From positions 248,001-312,000 of the forward strand of contig CAVVYM010000006.1 of the NCBI GenBank assembly GCA_963752505.1: a stretch of 64,000 nt of DNA, in the 5' to 3' direction. Numbering within the stretch: position 1 is the first letter of the stretch; the number at the start of each line of letters is the position of its first letter. This document shows, in pieces, positions 50,843 to 59,394 of this stretch. The notes under the pieces are model-generated. The model was not told the DNA's origin. It made no database searches and worked only from the letters and a program-made list of their open reading frames with translations. Source of the DNA: JACJWR01 sp963752505 (GTDB lineage: Bacteria; Actinomycetota; Actinomycetes; S36-B12; UBA10799). Both the position numbers and the translations under genes were made by a program.

Positions 50843-51976
50843 GTGGCAAGGGTATTTCTGGCGGCCGAAGCCGGCCAACCGATGGCCGAGGTGGTGCGTT
50901 CGGCCCGTGTCCGCGCCGAGTCGATCGGCTGGGCCTCCCCCGCGCTGCGCGCCCACGAGGGCCGGACGTCACGGTCGATGTTGGATTCCGCGGCCGCATC
51001 GCTGTCCACCTCCCTCGCGGCGCCCGGCGCCCGCGTGGCGTTCTACCCCGGCGGCGCCATCGCACTCGACACCGCGGTCCGTCGATTGGGTCGGCTCGAT
51101 CTGCCGGCCGTGACTTCGGCGGCGGATCGCGAAGTGATCTTGACCGCTGTAGGTGCGCGCAATGTCAACGGATCCAGCGTCGGGTCGGGTCACCACGTCG
51201 CACCGCTGCCGGTGGATGCTCTCGGCCGGGTGCGCCTCGAGGAGTTGGCCCGAGTGCTCACCGACGAGCGCGTCGGCCTGGTGGTGTTGGCTGTGGGCAA
51301 TCCAGAGGTCGGCACCCTCCAGCCGCTGACGCAGGCCCACGAGATGTGCCGAGACGCCAGCGTGCCACTGCTCGTCGACGCCACCATGGCCGCCGGACGT
51401 CTGCCGTTGCCCCCTGATTGGGACGCCATCGTCGTGGACGCCCGCTCCTGGGCCGGCGGCGAGGGGATCGCCGCCCTCGTGATTCGACCGGGAATCAGCT
51501 GGACCACCACCGATGACGTCGACGTCCCTGCGCTGCCGATGTCCGCGCCACCCGTGCCCGGCTGCGCCGCCGCGGCATTGGGACTGGAGCTTGCGGTGGC
51601 GGGCGCTGCTGAGCGTGCGGCGGCAGACCATGCTCTGATCGCCCGGGCACGCCACCAACTGGCCGAGATTCCCGACGTGGCCCTCCACGGCGACCCCGCG
51701 GTGCGGCTGCCCCACGTCCTGGGGCTCTCGATCCTCTACGTCGACGCAGAGGCCATGCTGCTCGAACTCGACCGCCGCGGGATCGCCGTAGCGAGCGGCT
51801 CGGCCTGCGCGACCCGATCCGGCGAACCCAGTCATGTGCTGGCCGCCATGGGCGAGTTGACCAGCGGCAACCTCCGCGTGACCCTGCCGCTGGGGACCCA
51901 GCGCGACGACATCGATGCGTTGCTCGAGCAGCTGCCCAGCGTGGTGGCCGACCTGCGCGCGGAGGTCGGGTTGTGA
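50843..51976 (+). CDS. Cysteine-desulfurase-like protein lacking a visible PLP lysine
   Basis: 377 residues with the class V aminotransferase fold of NifS/IscS. The C-terminal persulfide loop is intact: VASGSACATRSGEPSHVLAA with its Cys. But where the family has S(A/G)HK for the PLP Schiff base, this protein reads VVDARSWAGGEGIAALVIRP, with no Lys. The N-terminal YLDxAATTP block is also changed (VFLAAEAGQP), while the PLP-stacking His region survives as GSGHHVAPLPVDA. It may be a pseudo-enzyme or sulfur scaffold. GTGA overlap with tusA. GTG 50843 chosen from the CAAGAT box. Confidence 0.8.
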   Translation: MARVFLAAEAGQPMAEVVRSARVRAESIGWASPALRAHEGRTSRSMLDSAAASLSTSLAAPGARVAFYPGGAIALDTAVRRLGRLDLPAVTSAADREVILTAVGARNVNGSSVGSGHHVAPLPVDALGRVRLEELARVLTDERVGLVVLAVGNPEVGTLQPLTQAHEMCRDASVPLLVDATMAAGRLPLPPDWDAIVVDARSWAGGEGIAALVIRPGISWTTTDDVDVPALPMSAPPVPGCAAAALGLELAVAGAAERAAADHALIARARHQLAEIPDVALHGDPAVRLPHVLGLSILYVDAEAMLLELDRRGIAVASGSACATRSGEPSHVLAAMGELTSGNLRVTLPLGTQRDDIDALLEQLPSVVADLRAEVGL

Positions 51977-52224
51977 GTGCGGACCGCATCGTGCTCGACT
52001 ACCGCGGGCACAAGTGCCCCGCCCCGGTGATCGCACTGGGCCGACAGGCGTCGGCAACCCCAGGAGCGCTCGTCGAATTGCTGGCCGACGACCCCGCGGC
52101 CCAATTCGACGTCGCCGCCTGGTGCCGCATGCGGGCGGCCCACCTCGAGACCACCATCGACTCGCGGTCGGCCGCAGGCGAATCGTGGCTGACGTTCCGC
52201 ATCACCCTGCCCGCCGCTGGCTGA
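51973..52224 (+). CDS. tusA: TusA-family sulfurtransferase
   Basis: An 83-residue sulfur carrier with the active Cys in HKCPAPVIALGR (CPxP motif). Passes persulfide sulfur from a cysteine desulfurase to tRNA thiolation, Moco or other acceptors. Coupled (GTGA) to the desulfurase-like protein, the expected donor. The C-terminal half is the usual ferredoxin-like fold. Confidence 0.88.
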   Translation: MSADRIVLDYRGHKCPAPVIALGRQASATPGALVELLADDPAAQFDVAAWCRMRAAHLETTIDSRSAAGESWLTFRITLPAAG

Positions 52225-52227
52225 CGA

Positions 52228-52908
52228 TCAAGCGTGCAACGCGGCAAAGGCTCCCGGCACCCGCTGAAGCCTCGGCAGCGACGCGAGGTACTCCCCCCTC
52301 GGCAGCCCGCGGAAGCCCAGCGATGCGAGGTGGTCGGTCAACCACTGCGCATCCACGAGCCGATCCGGACCCCATTGACCGCCGAATACGAGATCGGACA
52401 GTCCGGCGACGGCCGCTTTGGAGGCATCCGTGACCCGGCGGAACTTACTGTCAGCGCAGAAGAGGCCGCCCAGTTCCACGCCGATCAGGCCCCCGACCAG
52501 ATCGCCGGCCTGCCAAACCTCAACCGAGTGGGCCCAACCTGCCTCGGCCAGCCGGAGGTACGTGGCCTGATAGTCGTCCGTTATCCAGCCGTGTTCCCGA
52601 CTGGGGTCAGCACAACCTGCCAGCACGTCGTCGAAGGCTTCGTCGTAGGTGATCGTGAATCGTCGCATCGACCGCCGCAACGAGCCGGAGACATGCATCC
52701 CCGGGTGGCGCAGCACGGCGCGCTCGGCTGGCGAGTACCAGGCGGGCGCTTGCAGACCGGGGCCGATCTCGACGTACATGGGGAACTCGCCCCGGCCGTA
52801 GCCGGCGACGATTTCGTCTGCCGACACCGTGCCGCCCAGAGCCACGACCTCGGTTGCTGCCGTGACGTCCGGGGGCACCTCCCGACGAGGAAGATGAACG
52901 CTCGGCAT
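52228..52908 (-). CDS. aat: Leucyl/phenylalanyl-tRNA-protein transferase
   Basis: Adds Leu/Phe to N-terminal Lys/Arg, marking proteins for the N-degron pathway via ClpS. 226 residues. ADEIVAGYGRGEFPMYVE, WYSPAERAVLRHPGMHVSGS, EVWQAGDLVGGLIGVELGGL and FCADSKFRRVTDASKAAV are family blocks. ATG 52908 taken from the family start; a longer frame runs into adoK. Converges with tusA, three bases apart. Confidence 0.9.
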   Translation of the reverse strand: MPSVHLPRREVPPDVTAATEVVALGGTVSADEIVAGYGRGEFPMYVEIGPGLQAPAWYSPAERAVLRHPGMHVSGSLRRSMRRFTITYDEAFDDVLAGCADPSREHGWITDDYQATYLRLAEAGWAHSVEVWQAGDLVGGLIGVELGGLFCADSKFRRVTDASKAAVAGLSDLVFGGQWGPDRLVDAQWLTDHLASLGFRGLPRGEYLASLPRLQRVPGAFAALHA

Positions 52909-52933
52909 GTCAGTGGGTGCTGGCCTCGCGGAT

Positions 52934-53914
52934 TCAGGCCGGCACCAGCACTGCCGCCACATCCGCGGCCGCTTCGGCCCCGTAGGCCTGCGCAAATCGC
53001 TCGGCGAAGTCCACCTGGTCGAGCACGTACTCCTGGGTCCCGACGGTCTCGATGACCAAGGTGGCGAGCATCGAACCGACCTGGGCGCATCGTTGGGGAT
53101 CCAGGCCCCAGGCAACCCCCGCCAGGTAGCCGGCGCGGAAGGCATCCCCGACACCGGTCGGGTCGGCAAGGCCGCGCTCGGGCGGAACCCCGACGCGGGC
53201 GAGCTCACCGGCCGATGTCTCCACCTTCGCGCCGTTCTTGCCCAAGGTGGTGACCCGGACGCCGACCCGATCAAGGATCTCGCTCGCGCTCCAGCCGGTC
53301 TTCTGCTCGGTGAGGGCCGCCTCGTACTCATTGGTGAAGAGGTACGCCGCGCCGTCGATCAACTGCCGAATCGACTCGCCGTCCATGCTGGCCAGTTGCT
53401 GCGACGGGTCGGCTGCGAACGGAATGCCGCGCTCGCGGCACTCCTGCGTGTGACGCAACATGGCGTCGGGATCGTTCGGGCCCACGATGACGAGGTCGAT
53501 GGCGCCGTAGCGCTGCTGGAGCGGGCCGATCTCGATGTTGCGGGCTTCGGTCATCGCGCCTGGGTAGAAGGAGGCGATCTGGTTGTGTGCGGAGTCCGTG
53601 GTGCACACGAAGCGGGCCGTGTGACTCACCTCGGATTCAACGACTGCGCTGGTGTCGACGCCGTGGCGGTCGAGCCAGGACCGGTAGTCACCGAAGTCGT
53701 GGCCGACCGACGCCAGCAGGATCGGATGCAGCCCGAGACTCGCCAACCCAAAGGCGATGTTGGCCCCTACCCCGCCGCGGCGCACCTGCAGGTCGTCAAC
53801 CAGGAACGACAGGCTGATCGCGTGGAGTTGGTCGGCCATGAGGGAGTCCGTGAAGGATCCCGGAAAGGTCATGAGGTGGTCGGTGGCTACTGAACCGGTG
53901 ACACAGATACGCAT
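52934..53914 (-). CDS. adoK: Adenosine kinase (PfkB family, AdoK type)
   Basis: 326 residues. Very close in pattern to mycobacterial AdoK (Rv2202c): ICVTGSVATDHLMTFPG, HAISLSFLVDDLQVRRGGVG, VSHTARFVCTTD, ADPSQQLASMDGESIRQL, FTNEYEAAL, and the catalytic Asp in DPTGVGDAFRAGYLAG. Phosphorylates adenosine to AMP. ATG 53914 has GACTCT six bases upstream. Preceded by the strong hairpin 53940-53983. The position equals that in M. tuberculosis. Confidence 0.9.
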   Translation of the reverse strand: MRICVTGSVATDHLMTFPGSFTDSLMADQLHAISLSFLVDDLQVRRGGVGANIAFGLASLGLHPILLASVGHDFGDYRSWLDRHGVDTSAVVESEVSHTARFVCTTDSAHNQIASFYPGAMTEARNIEIGPLQQRYGAIDLVIVGPNDPDAMLRHTQECRERGIPFAADPSQQLASMDGESIRQLIDGAAYLFTNEYEAALTEQKTGWSASEILDRVGVRVTTLGKNGAKVETSAGELARVGVPPERGLADPTGVGDAFRAGYLAGVAWGLDPQRCAQVGSMLATLVIETVGTQEYVLDQVDFAERFAQAYGAEAAADVAAVLVPA

Positions 53915-53939
53915 GGTGGCAGAGTCTGTCAGACGCGGA

Positions 53940-53983
53940 ACGAGCCTCCTACGCGACACGTCCGTGTCGCGTAGGAGGCTCGT
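53940..53983 (-). terminator. Hairpin between erpA and adoK
   Basis: Arms 53940-53960 and 53963-53983 are perfectly complementary over about 20 bp (CGAGCCTCCTACGCGACACG start), with a minimal loop. It lies 16 bases past the erpA stop. No T-run. Confidence 0.75.
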
Positions 53984-53999
53984 ATCGCAATGGATTCCG

Positions 54000-54362
54000 T
54001 CAGTGGAACGAGTCGCCGCAGGCGCACGAGCCGGTGGCGTTGGGGTTGTCGATCGTGAACCCCTGCTTCTCAATCGTGTCCACGAAGTCGATCACGGCGC
54101 CGCCGAGGTACGGGGCGCTCATGCGGTCGGTGACGACGCTGACGCCGCCGAAGTCCTTGGAGACGTCACCGTCAAGGGCGCGGTCGTCAAAGAACAACTG
54201 GTAGCGCAGACCGGAACAGCCACCGGGCTGCACAGCGATGCGCAGCGACAGATCGTCGCGACCTTCCTGAGTCAACAGCGCCTTGACCTTGGAGGCCGCA
54301 GTCTCGGTGAGGACGATGCCCTCCACCGTGTCGGTGCCATCGATGACGCTCTCAGTGGTCAT
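54000..54362 (-). CDS. erpA: A-type iron-sulfur cluster insertion protein
   Basis: 120 residues. HesB/IscA fold with the three conserved Cys in QPGGCSGLRYQLFF and GSCACGDSFH. Delivers Fe-S clusters to client enzymes (NadA, Rieske QcrA are candidate clients in this window). ATG 54362 follows GGAGGAGAGAT; the upstream extension is not used. Rv2204c counterpart. Confidence 0.94.
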   Translation of the reverse strand: MTTESVIDGTDTVEGIVLTETAASKVKALLTQEGRDDLSLRIAVQPGGCSGLRYQLFFDDRALDGDVSKDFGGVSVVTDRMSAPYLGGAVIDFVDTIEKQGFTIDNPNATGSCACGDSFH

Positions 54363-54427
54363 ATCTCTCCTCCCGGATGCACGGACACCTCGCCCGCGAC
54401 GTGCTCGCAACGAAAGGCAAGCCTAAC

Positions 54428-55585
54428 TTATTCCCCGCCCCGCGCAGATCCACGCTCTCGCTGGCCCCGCCGACGGCTGTCCGACCACGTCTTGGCCACC
54501 CGGGCGGCGGCGGACGACAGTGCGCCTGCCGGATCCGCGATCGATTCGTCGACGCCACCGACGATGTCGCTGACGCTGTACGCGGCCGCCACCCCGGTGG
54601 CGGTGTACTCGCGACGCCCCACGAGCACCTGCCCGGCCAGCACCACGCACGGTTTGGCATCTGCCAACGCCACGGCCGCCACACCGCTGACGACTTTGCC
54701 CCGCAACGACTGCCAATCGAACATGCCCTCGCCGGTGATCACCAGGTCCGCCTCGGCCACGAGATCCGCGAGTCCCACGATGTCCATCACGGTGGCGATC
54801 CCCGGCACTCTGCGGGCACCCAGCAACATGAGCGCGTAGCCGAGACCGCCAGCCGCCCCCGCCCCGAGCGCGACGGCTGGATCCTTGCCGTTGGGCAAGG
54901 TTCCCAGCAGTTCGTGGAAATGCTCCAGCGACCCCTCCAGTCGCATCACCTGCTCCTCCGAAGCACCCTTCTGCGGGCCGTACGAGCGGGAAGCCCCGCG
55001 CAATCCGAGCAGGGGGTTGTCTACGTCGGTGGCCACCACCAGTTCGACGTCCTTGAGTAATCGACGAGGCTCCCCGACGTCGACCTCGCGCAGCCGTCGA
55101 AACTGCCGTGGCCCGCAATCCAGCGGGCCGTCAGCGGTTGCGCCCAGGGCGGCGAGCATGCCCGCACCAGCGTCGTTGGTGGCCGTTCCGCCGAGACCGA
55201 TGACGATGGTCTCGGCCCCCTCTGCCATAGCCGCCTTCAGTAGCTGACCGACGCCGTAGCTGGTTGTGTCCTCCGGATTGCGCTGATCGGCTGGCACCTG
55301 GGCGAGCCCGCAGGCCTGGGCGGCTTCGATGTAGGCGGTGGTGCCGTGCATGGCGAAATCGGCTGGCACCTCGTCGCCGAGCGGCCCGGTGACGGAGGTA
55401 TCCACGATCTGCGCGCCAAGGGCCACCGCGACGACGTGGACGAATCCGGGCCCACCGTCGGACATGGGCCGCTCGATGGTTTCGTCGTCGCCGGCCACAG
55501 AACGCCAACCGGTCGCTATGGCGTGGGCGGACTGCACTGCGCTGAGGGTCCCGGCGAATGAATCGGGGGCTATGAGGAGGCGCAC
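54428..55585 (-). CDS. glxK: Glycerate kinase
   Basis: 385 residues, glycerate kinase type I. IAPDSFAGTLSAVQSAHAIA, PMSDGGPGFV (usual PxxDGGEGT), IGLGGTATNDAGAGMLAALG, ATDVDNPLLGLRGA, FGPQKGA-like YGPQKGASEEQVMRLE, and ITGEGMFDWQSLRGK. Converts glycerate to 2- or 3-phosphoglycerate. In DGGPGF the Glu of the family DGGEGT pattern is Pro, which may matter. GTG 55585; TAGATT eight bases upstream. Divergent from nadA. Confidence 0.9.
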   Translation of the reverse strand: MRLLIAPDSFAGTLSAVQSAHAIATGWRSVAGDDETIERPMSDGGPGFVHVVAVALGAQIVDTSVTGPLGDEVPADFAMHGTTAYIEAAQACGLAQVPADQRNPEDTTSYGVGQLLKAAMAEGAETIVIGLGGTATNDAGAGMLAALGATADGPLDCGPRQFRRLREVDVGEPRRLLKDVELVVATDVDNPLLGLRGASRSYGPQKGASEEQVMRLEGSLEHFHELLGTLPNGKDPAVALGAGAAGGLGYALMLLGARRVPGIATVMDIVGLADLVAEADLVITGEGMFDWQSLRGKVVSGVAAVALADAKPCVVLAGQVLVGRREYTATGVAAAYSVSDIVGGVDESIADPAGALSSAAARVAKTWSDSRRRGQRERGSARGGE

Positions 55586-55624
55586 AGAGGACCAATCTAC
55601 CTACCTGCATGCGAAGATGTGGCC

Positions 55625-56821
55625 ATGTCGTCGATTGGCGGATTCACCGAACCGGACGCAACTCCCCTCGCGCTGCTCCTCCTAGGCCAGGATTCCGATC
55701 CGCTCTCGGAGCGTGGCGTCGACTGCCCGGGCGACCTGCCGGCACCCAGCGACCCGGATTTGGTGGCGCGGGCACGGGCGGCGAAAGCGGCCCTCGGGGA
55801 TCGCGTCTTCGTGCTCGGCCATCACTACCAGCGCGACGAAGTGATCGAGTTCGCCGACGTTACCGGCGACTCATTCAAACTGGCCCGCGAGGCGGCCGCC
55901 CGCCCCGACAGCGAGTACGTCGTGTTCTGCGGCGTGCACTTCATGGCTGAGAGCGCGGACATCCTCACCTCCCCATCTCAGCGGGTGGTGCTGCCGGATC
56001 TGGCCGCTGGTTGTTCGATGGCCGATATGGCGGCTATCGAGCAGGTCGAGGCGTGTTGGCGCGAACTCGAGGCGGTCGGCGTGGCCGAAAGCACGGTGCC
56101 GGTCACCTACATGAACTCATCTGCGGCGATCAAGGCCTTCACCGGCCGTCACGGTGGCACCGTTTGCACCTCCAGCAACGCCAAAGCTTCCCTGGAGTGG
56201 GCCTTCGAGGCCGGCGAGCGGGTGCTGTTCCTGCCGGATCAGCACCTCGGACGCAACACCGCGGTATCGGACTTGGGACTCTCCCTCGACGACTGCGTGG
56301 TCTACAACCCGCATCGGCCCCGCGGCGGCCTCAGCGACGAGCAACTGCGCCGGGCGAAGATGATTCTGTGGCGGGGGCACTGCTCGGTGCACGGGCGATT
56401 CACTGCCGAATCGGTGGCCGACGTGCGCGCGCGCATCCCCGGTGTGAACGTGCTCGTGCACCCCGAGTGCCGCCACGAGGTGGTGCTGCAGGCCGACTAC
56501 GTCGGCTCAACCGAGCACATCATCACCACGCTGAACGCCGCCGAAGCGGGCAGTTCGTGGGCTATCGGAACCGAACTGAATCTCGTGCGTCGGCTGGCCG
56601 AGCAGCACCGGGACAAGCAGATCGTCTTCCTCGACCGCACGGTGTGCTACTGCTCGACGATGAACCGAATCGACCTGCCGCACCTGGTCTGGGCCCTGGA
56701 GAATCTGGTCGAGGGCCGCGTGGTCAACCAGATCACCGTCGACGAGCAGGATGCTCGCGATGCCCGCGCCGCCCTGGATCAGATGCTGGCCCTGCCGGGC
56801 GTGGCGGCACCTCGCGACTGA
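55625..56821 (+). CDS. nadA: Quinolinate synthase
   Basis: 398 residues, 4Fe-4S enzyme condensing iminoaspartate and DHAP to quinolinate for NAD synthesis. VLGHHYQRDEVIEFADVTGD, FCGVHFMAESADILT, PDLAAGCSMADMA, YMNSSAAIKAF, FLPDQHLGRNTA, HPECRHEVV and the cluster Cys in TVCYCSTMN. nadB and nadC are not adjacent, as usual for this actinobacterial neighbourhood. ATG 55625 has GAAGAT six bases upstream; GTG 55619 is the alternative. Confidence 0.96.
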   Translation: MSSIGGFTEPDATPLALLLLGQDSDPLSERGVDCPGDLPAPSDPDLVARARAAKAALGDRVFVLGHHYQRDEVIEFADVTGDSFKLAREAAARPDSEYVVFCGVHFMAESADILTSPSQRVVLPDLAAGCSMADMAAIEQVEACWRELEAVGVAESTVPVTYMNSSAAIKAFTGRHGGTVCTSSNAKASLEWAFEAGERVLFLPDQHLGRNTAVSDLGLSLDDCVVYNPHRPRGGLSDEQLRRAKMILWRGHCSVHGRFTAESVADVRARIPGVNVLVHPECRHEVVLQADYVGSTEHIITTLNAAEAGSSWAIGTELNLVRRLAEQHRDKQIVFLDRTVCYCSTMNRIDLPHLVWALENLVEGRVVNQITVDEQDARDARAALDQMLALPGVAAPRD

Positions 56822-56842
56822 GTCCGGCCACACTCCCCGGGA

Positions 56843-57424
56843 CTACCCCAGTCCGGGGGCACCCCAGATCGCGAACCAGCGCGAGAGTTCCGGCTCAACT
56901 TTGAGGTCGTCGGTGACGAGGTCGCGCACCTGCAGTTCGACGATGTTGTCGCGGCGCTGTGCTCCCGCCTCGGGGTCGGGCACGAAGGGGTAGAAGGTGC
57001 CCTGCTTGAACAGGTAGACCAGTGCCAGTTGCCGGTTCCGGTGGTCACTGAACGTCACCAAGGTGCACAGCAGCGTTGGCCCAAAACCGGCGTCGACGAG
57101 GCTGACGTTGACGGCGTGGAGGTCCGTGACCAGCGTCGACATGTCCGGTGGGTCCGTCGTGAGGACCACCCAGGTGTAGCCGTATTCATCGGTCTTCACT
57201 TCGATGGGCAGCGATCCACTGCCGCTGATCAGAGCCGTAACGTCATCGGCCACATCGGCGAAGGCTTTGCCCTCCGGCGCGCGGAAGGCCACGGCACCGC
57301 TGCCACTGGGGACGAAACCGACTGCCGCTTCCAACGTGATGGCGGCGCTAGGCAGGCCGAAGAGATTGTCCAGATCGGGCTTGGGCGGCTTCTTTCGCCC
57401 CATGATGGCGTCGAACATTCCCAT
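56843..57424 (-). CDS. pspAB: PspA-associated protein PspAB
   Basis: 193 residues. Opening MGMFDAIMGRKKPPKPDLDN and LFGLPSAAITLEAAVGF, FRAPEGKAF, LVTDLHAVN and FKQGTFYPFVPD match the actinobacterial PspAB family, encoded with PspA and HtpX. Predicted cytoplasmic; role unknown beyond association with PspA. TAGGGT six bases upstream indicates its own leaderless promoter within the htpX intergenic space. C-terminus WFAIWGAPGLG conserved. Confidence 0.85.
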   Translation of the reverse strand: MGMFDAIMGRKKPPKPDLDNLFGLPSAAITLEAAVGFVPSGSGAVAFRAPEGKAFADVADDVTALISGSGSLPIEVKTDEYGYTWVVLTTDPPDMSTLVTDLHAVNVSLVDAGFGPTLLCTLVTFSDHRNRQLALVYLFKQGTFYPFVPDPEAGAQRRDNIVELQVRDLVTDDLKVEPELSRWFAIWGAPGLG

Positions 57425-57430
57425 GGCCGA

Positions 57431-57436
57431 ACCCTA
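57431..57436 (-). promoter_or_regulatory. -10 element for pspAB
   Basis: TAGGGT on the minus strand, six bases before ATG 57424. Confidence 0.5.
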
Positions 57437-57477
57437 CGTCGTCGCCAGCGCCGCACCTCGCGGCGCACTGTCGGGGC

Positions 57478-58371
57478 TCACTGACCGAGTTGTGCGGCGA
57501 CTTTGGCCAGGTTCTCCAACCGCTTGTCGAGCGGGGGATGCGTCGCGAACAGCGCGGCCAGGCTCTGCCCGGGGGCGAGCGCCGGCGCGAAGAAGAAAGC
57601 GTTGAAGTTCTCCGCCGTGCGCAGGTCGCGCGACGGGATTTGCGCCATCGACCCGGAGATCTTCTGCAGCGCCGTCGCGAGATGGGTTGGTCGGCCGGTC
57701 AGCAACGCTCCGGCGCGATCGGCGGCGAGTTCCCGGTATCGCGAGAGCATCCGGGTGAGCAAGAAACTGATGAAGTAGACCATCACCGACACCACGAGCA
57801 CGGCGATCACCATCAGCGCCGCATTACCGCCATCGCGACTGCGCCCGACACCGCCCCACATCACCATCCGCGTCATGAAACCGGCCACCACGCCGGCCAC
57901 CGAGGCGATCGTCATCACCAGCACGTCGCGGTGGGCGACGTGGGACAGTTCGTGGGAGAGCACCGCCTCCACCTCATCGCTGTCGAGCCGGGCCAGCAGG
58001 CCGGTAGTGACGCAAACGACGGAACGGTTGGGGCTGCGACCGGTGGCGAAAGCATTGGGCATGTCGACATCGGAGATGGCAACGCGCGGCTTGGGCATGT
58101 CGGCCATGACGCACAACCGATCCACGATCGCGTGCAACTGCGGCGCCTGCTCCGGTGTGACAACCCTGGCTCGCATGCCGTGCAGCGCCATGGTGTCGGA
58201 GAAGTACCACTGCGCGAACAGGGCGCCGCCGGCGATGATCATGGCGAACAGCCAGCCGACACCCAGCGCGATGAGAAGTCCGATAACCACCACATAGAGC
58301 AGGCCGAGCAGGAACATGGTCAGGCCCATGCGGGTGGAGAGCCCTCGATCGGGCGCGTAGCGGGACTTCAT
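57478..58371 (-). CDS. htpX: HtpX-type membrane zinc metalloprotease
   Basis: 297 residues, M48B. Two N-terminal helices (TMFLLGLLYVVVIGLLIALG and the next), zinc motif VLSHELSHVAHRD with Glu catalytic, third ligand Glu in YRELAADRAGAL, and two further helices between. Degrades misfolded membrane proteins. GACAAT seven bases upstream of the ATG. With PspA and PspAB forms an envelope-stress cluster; no sigma-factor gene is seen close by. Confidence 0.93.
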   Translation of the reverse strand: MKSRYAPDRGLSTRMGLTMFLLGLLYVVVIGLLIALGVGWLFAMIIAGGALFAQWYFSDTMALHGMRARVVTPEQAPQLHAIVDRLCVMADMPKPRVAISDVDMPNAFATGRSPNRSVVCVTTGLLARLDSDEVEAVLSHELSHVAHRDVLVMTIASVAGVVAGFMTRMVMWGGVGRSRDGGNAALMVIAVLVVSVMVYFISFLLTRMLSRYRELAADRAGALLTGRPTHLATALQKISGSMAQIPSRDLRTAENFNAFFFAPALAPGQSLAALFATHPPLDKRLENLAKVAAQLGQ

Positions 58372-58412
58372 GCTCTCAATTGTCCCTGCTGTGCGGGGCT
58401 GCGCGACCGCAG

Positions 58413-59219
58413 CTACTTGGACCCATCGTCCACAACGGTGGCGTCCTCCACGTTCGCAGCGGGTGCCGCTGCCCCACCGGCGTTGGACTTCGGGGCCTCC
58501 ACAGCGGGCCGCTCCTCGGCCGCGCTCACCTCGGCGCGCATCGCGGCGAGGGTGTCCTCCACGTCCGAGTTCGACGATAGGCGCTCGAGTTCGGCGGTGA
58601 TGCTGTCCTTGGACGTCCCGGTGGCATCCTCGAGGGCCCCGGAGGCGAGGAGCTCGTCGATGGCGCCGGCACGGGCGGTCATCTCGGCGGTCTTGTCCTC
58701 GGCGCGCTGGATCGCGAGGCCAACCTCGCCGAGCTCGTTGGAGATGCCTGAGAACGCCTCGTTGATCTTCGTTTGGGCTTCGGCGGCCGAGTAGGTGGCC
58801 TTGATGGTCTCCTTGCGGGTCCGGAACGACTCGACCTTGGCCTGCAGTTGCTGTGCGGCTCCGGTGAGTTTCTCCTCCTGGTCCTGCAGCGTGGCCAACT
58901 GCCCCTGCAAGTCGCTGATCTGGTTGGTCAGCCCGCTCCGGCGGGTCAGCGCCTCACGGGCGAGGTCCTCCCGACCGTGGCTCAGCGCGGCCCGGGCCTG
59001 CCCCTCCAACTTCGTCGACTGGGTCTCCAGGCCCTTGATCTGCAGTTCGAGGCGTTTGCGCGAGGTGGCGACATCGGCAACGCCGCGGCGCACCTTCTGC
59101 AGCAGGTCAAGTTGCTTCTCGTAGCTGTAGTCGAGGGTCTCGGCCGGGTTCTCCGCCCGGTCGAGGGCCTTGTTCGCCTTCGACTTGAAAATCAGCTTGA
59201 AGCGCTGCCACATGCCCAT
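58413..59219 (-). CDS. pspA: Phage-shock protein PspA/IM30/Vipp1
   Basis: 268 residues. Membrane-binding ESCRT-III-like helical protein; MWQRFKLIFKSKANKALDRA is the amphipathic helix, then long coiled coils (about 25-220) and an Ala/Pro-rich acidic tail. Keeps the membrane intact under stress. RBS AAAGGA six bases before ATG 59219. Divergent from DUF3043. The same layout (PspA next to DUF3043) is known in Streptomyces. Confidence 0.95.
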   Translation of the reverse strand: MGMWQRFKLIFKSKANKALDRAENPAETLDYSYEKQLDLLQKVRRGVADVATSRKRLELQIKGLETQSTKLEGQARAALSHGREDLAREALTRRSGLTNQISDLQGQLATLQDQEEKLTGAAQQLQAKVESFRTRKETIKATYSAAEAQTKINEAFSGISNELGEVGLAIQRAEDKTAEMTARAGAIDELLASGALEDATGTSKDSITAELERLSSNSDVEDTLAAMRAEVSAAEERPAVEAPKSNAGGAAAPAANVEDATVVDDGSK

Positions 59220-59382
59220 GAGATTCCTTTCACCAAAGTCTGCGCGGCCGGTGAGAGGTTCCGCCGCCGTCGTGGGCGGACACACCTGCCGCATTGGTGA
59301 CAAGCCTAAGCCATAGCAACGACATTCACCGCTGACAGCAGTGGTTGGCGACGCGTGGGGCGCCCAGGTGGCAGCGACGTCG

Positions 59383-59388
59383 TACGCT
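59383..59388 (+). promoter_or_regulatory. -10 element for the DUF3043 gene
   Basis: TACGCT exactly six bases before GTG 59395. Confidence 0.55.
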
Positions 59389-59394
59389 AGTGCA

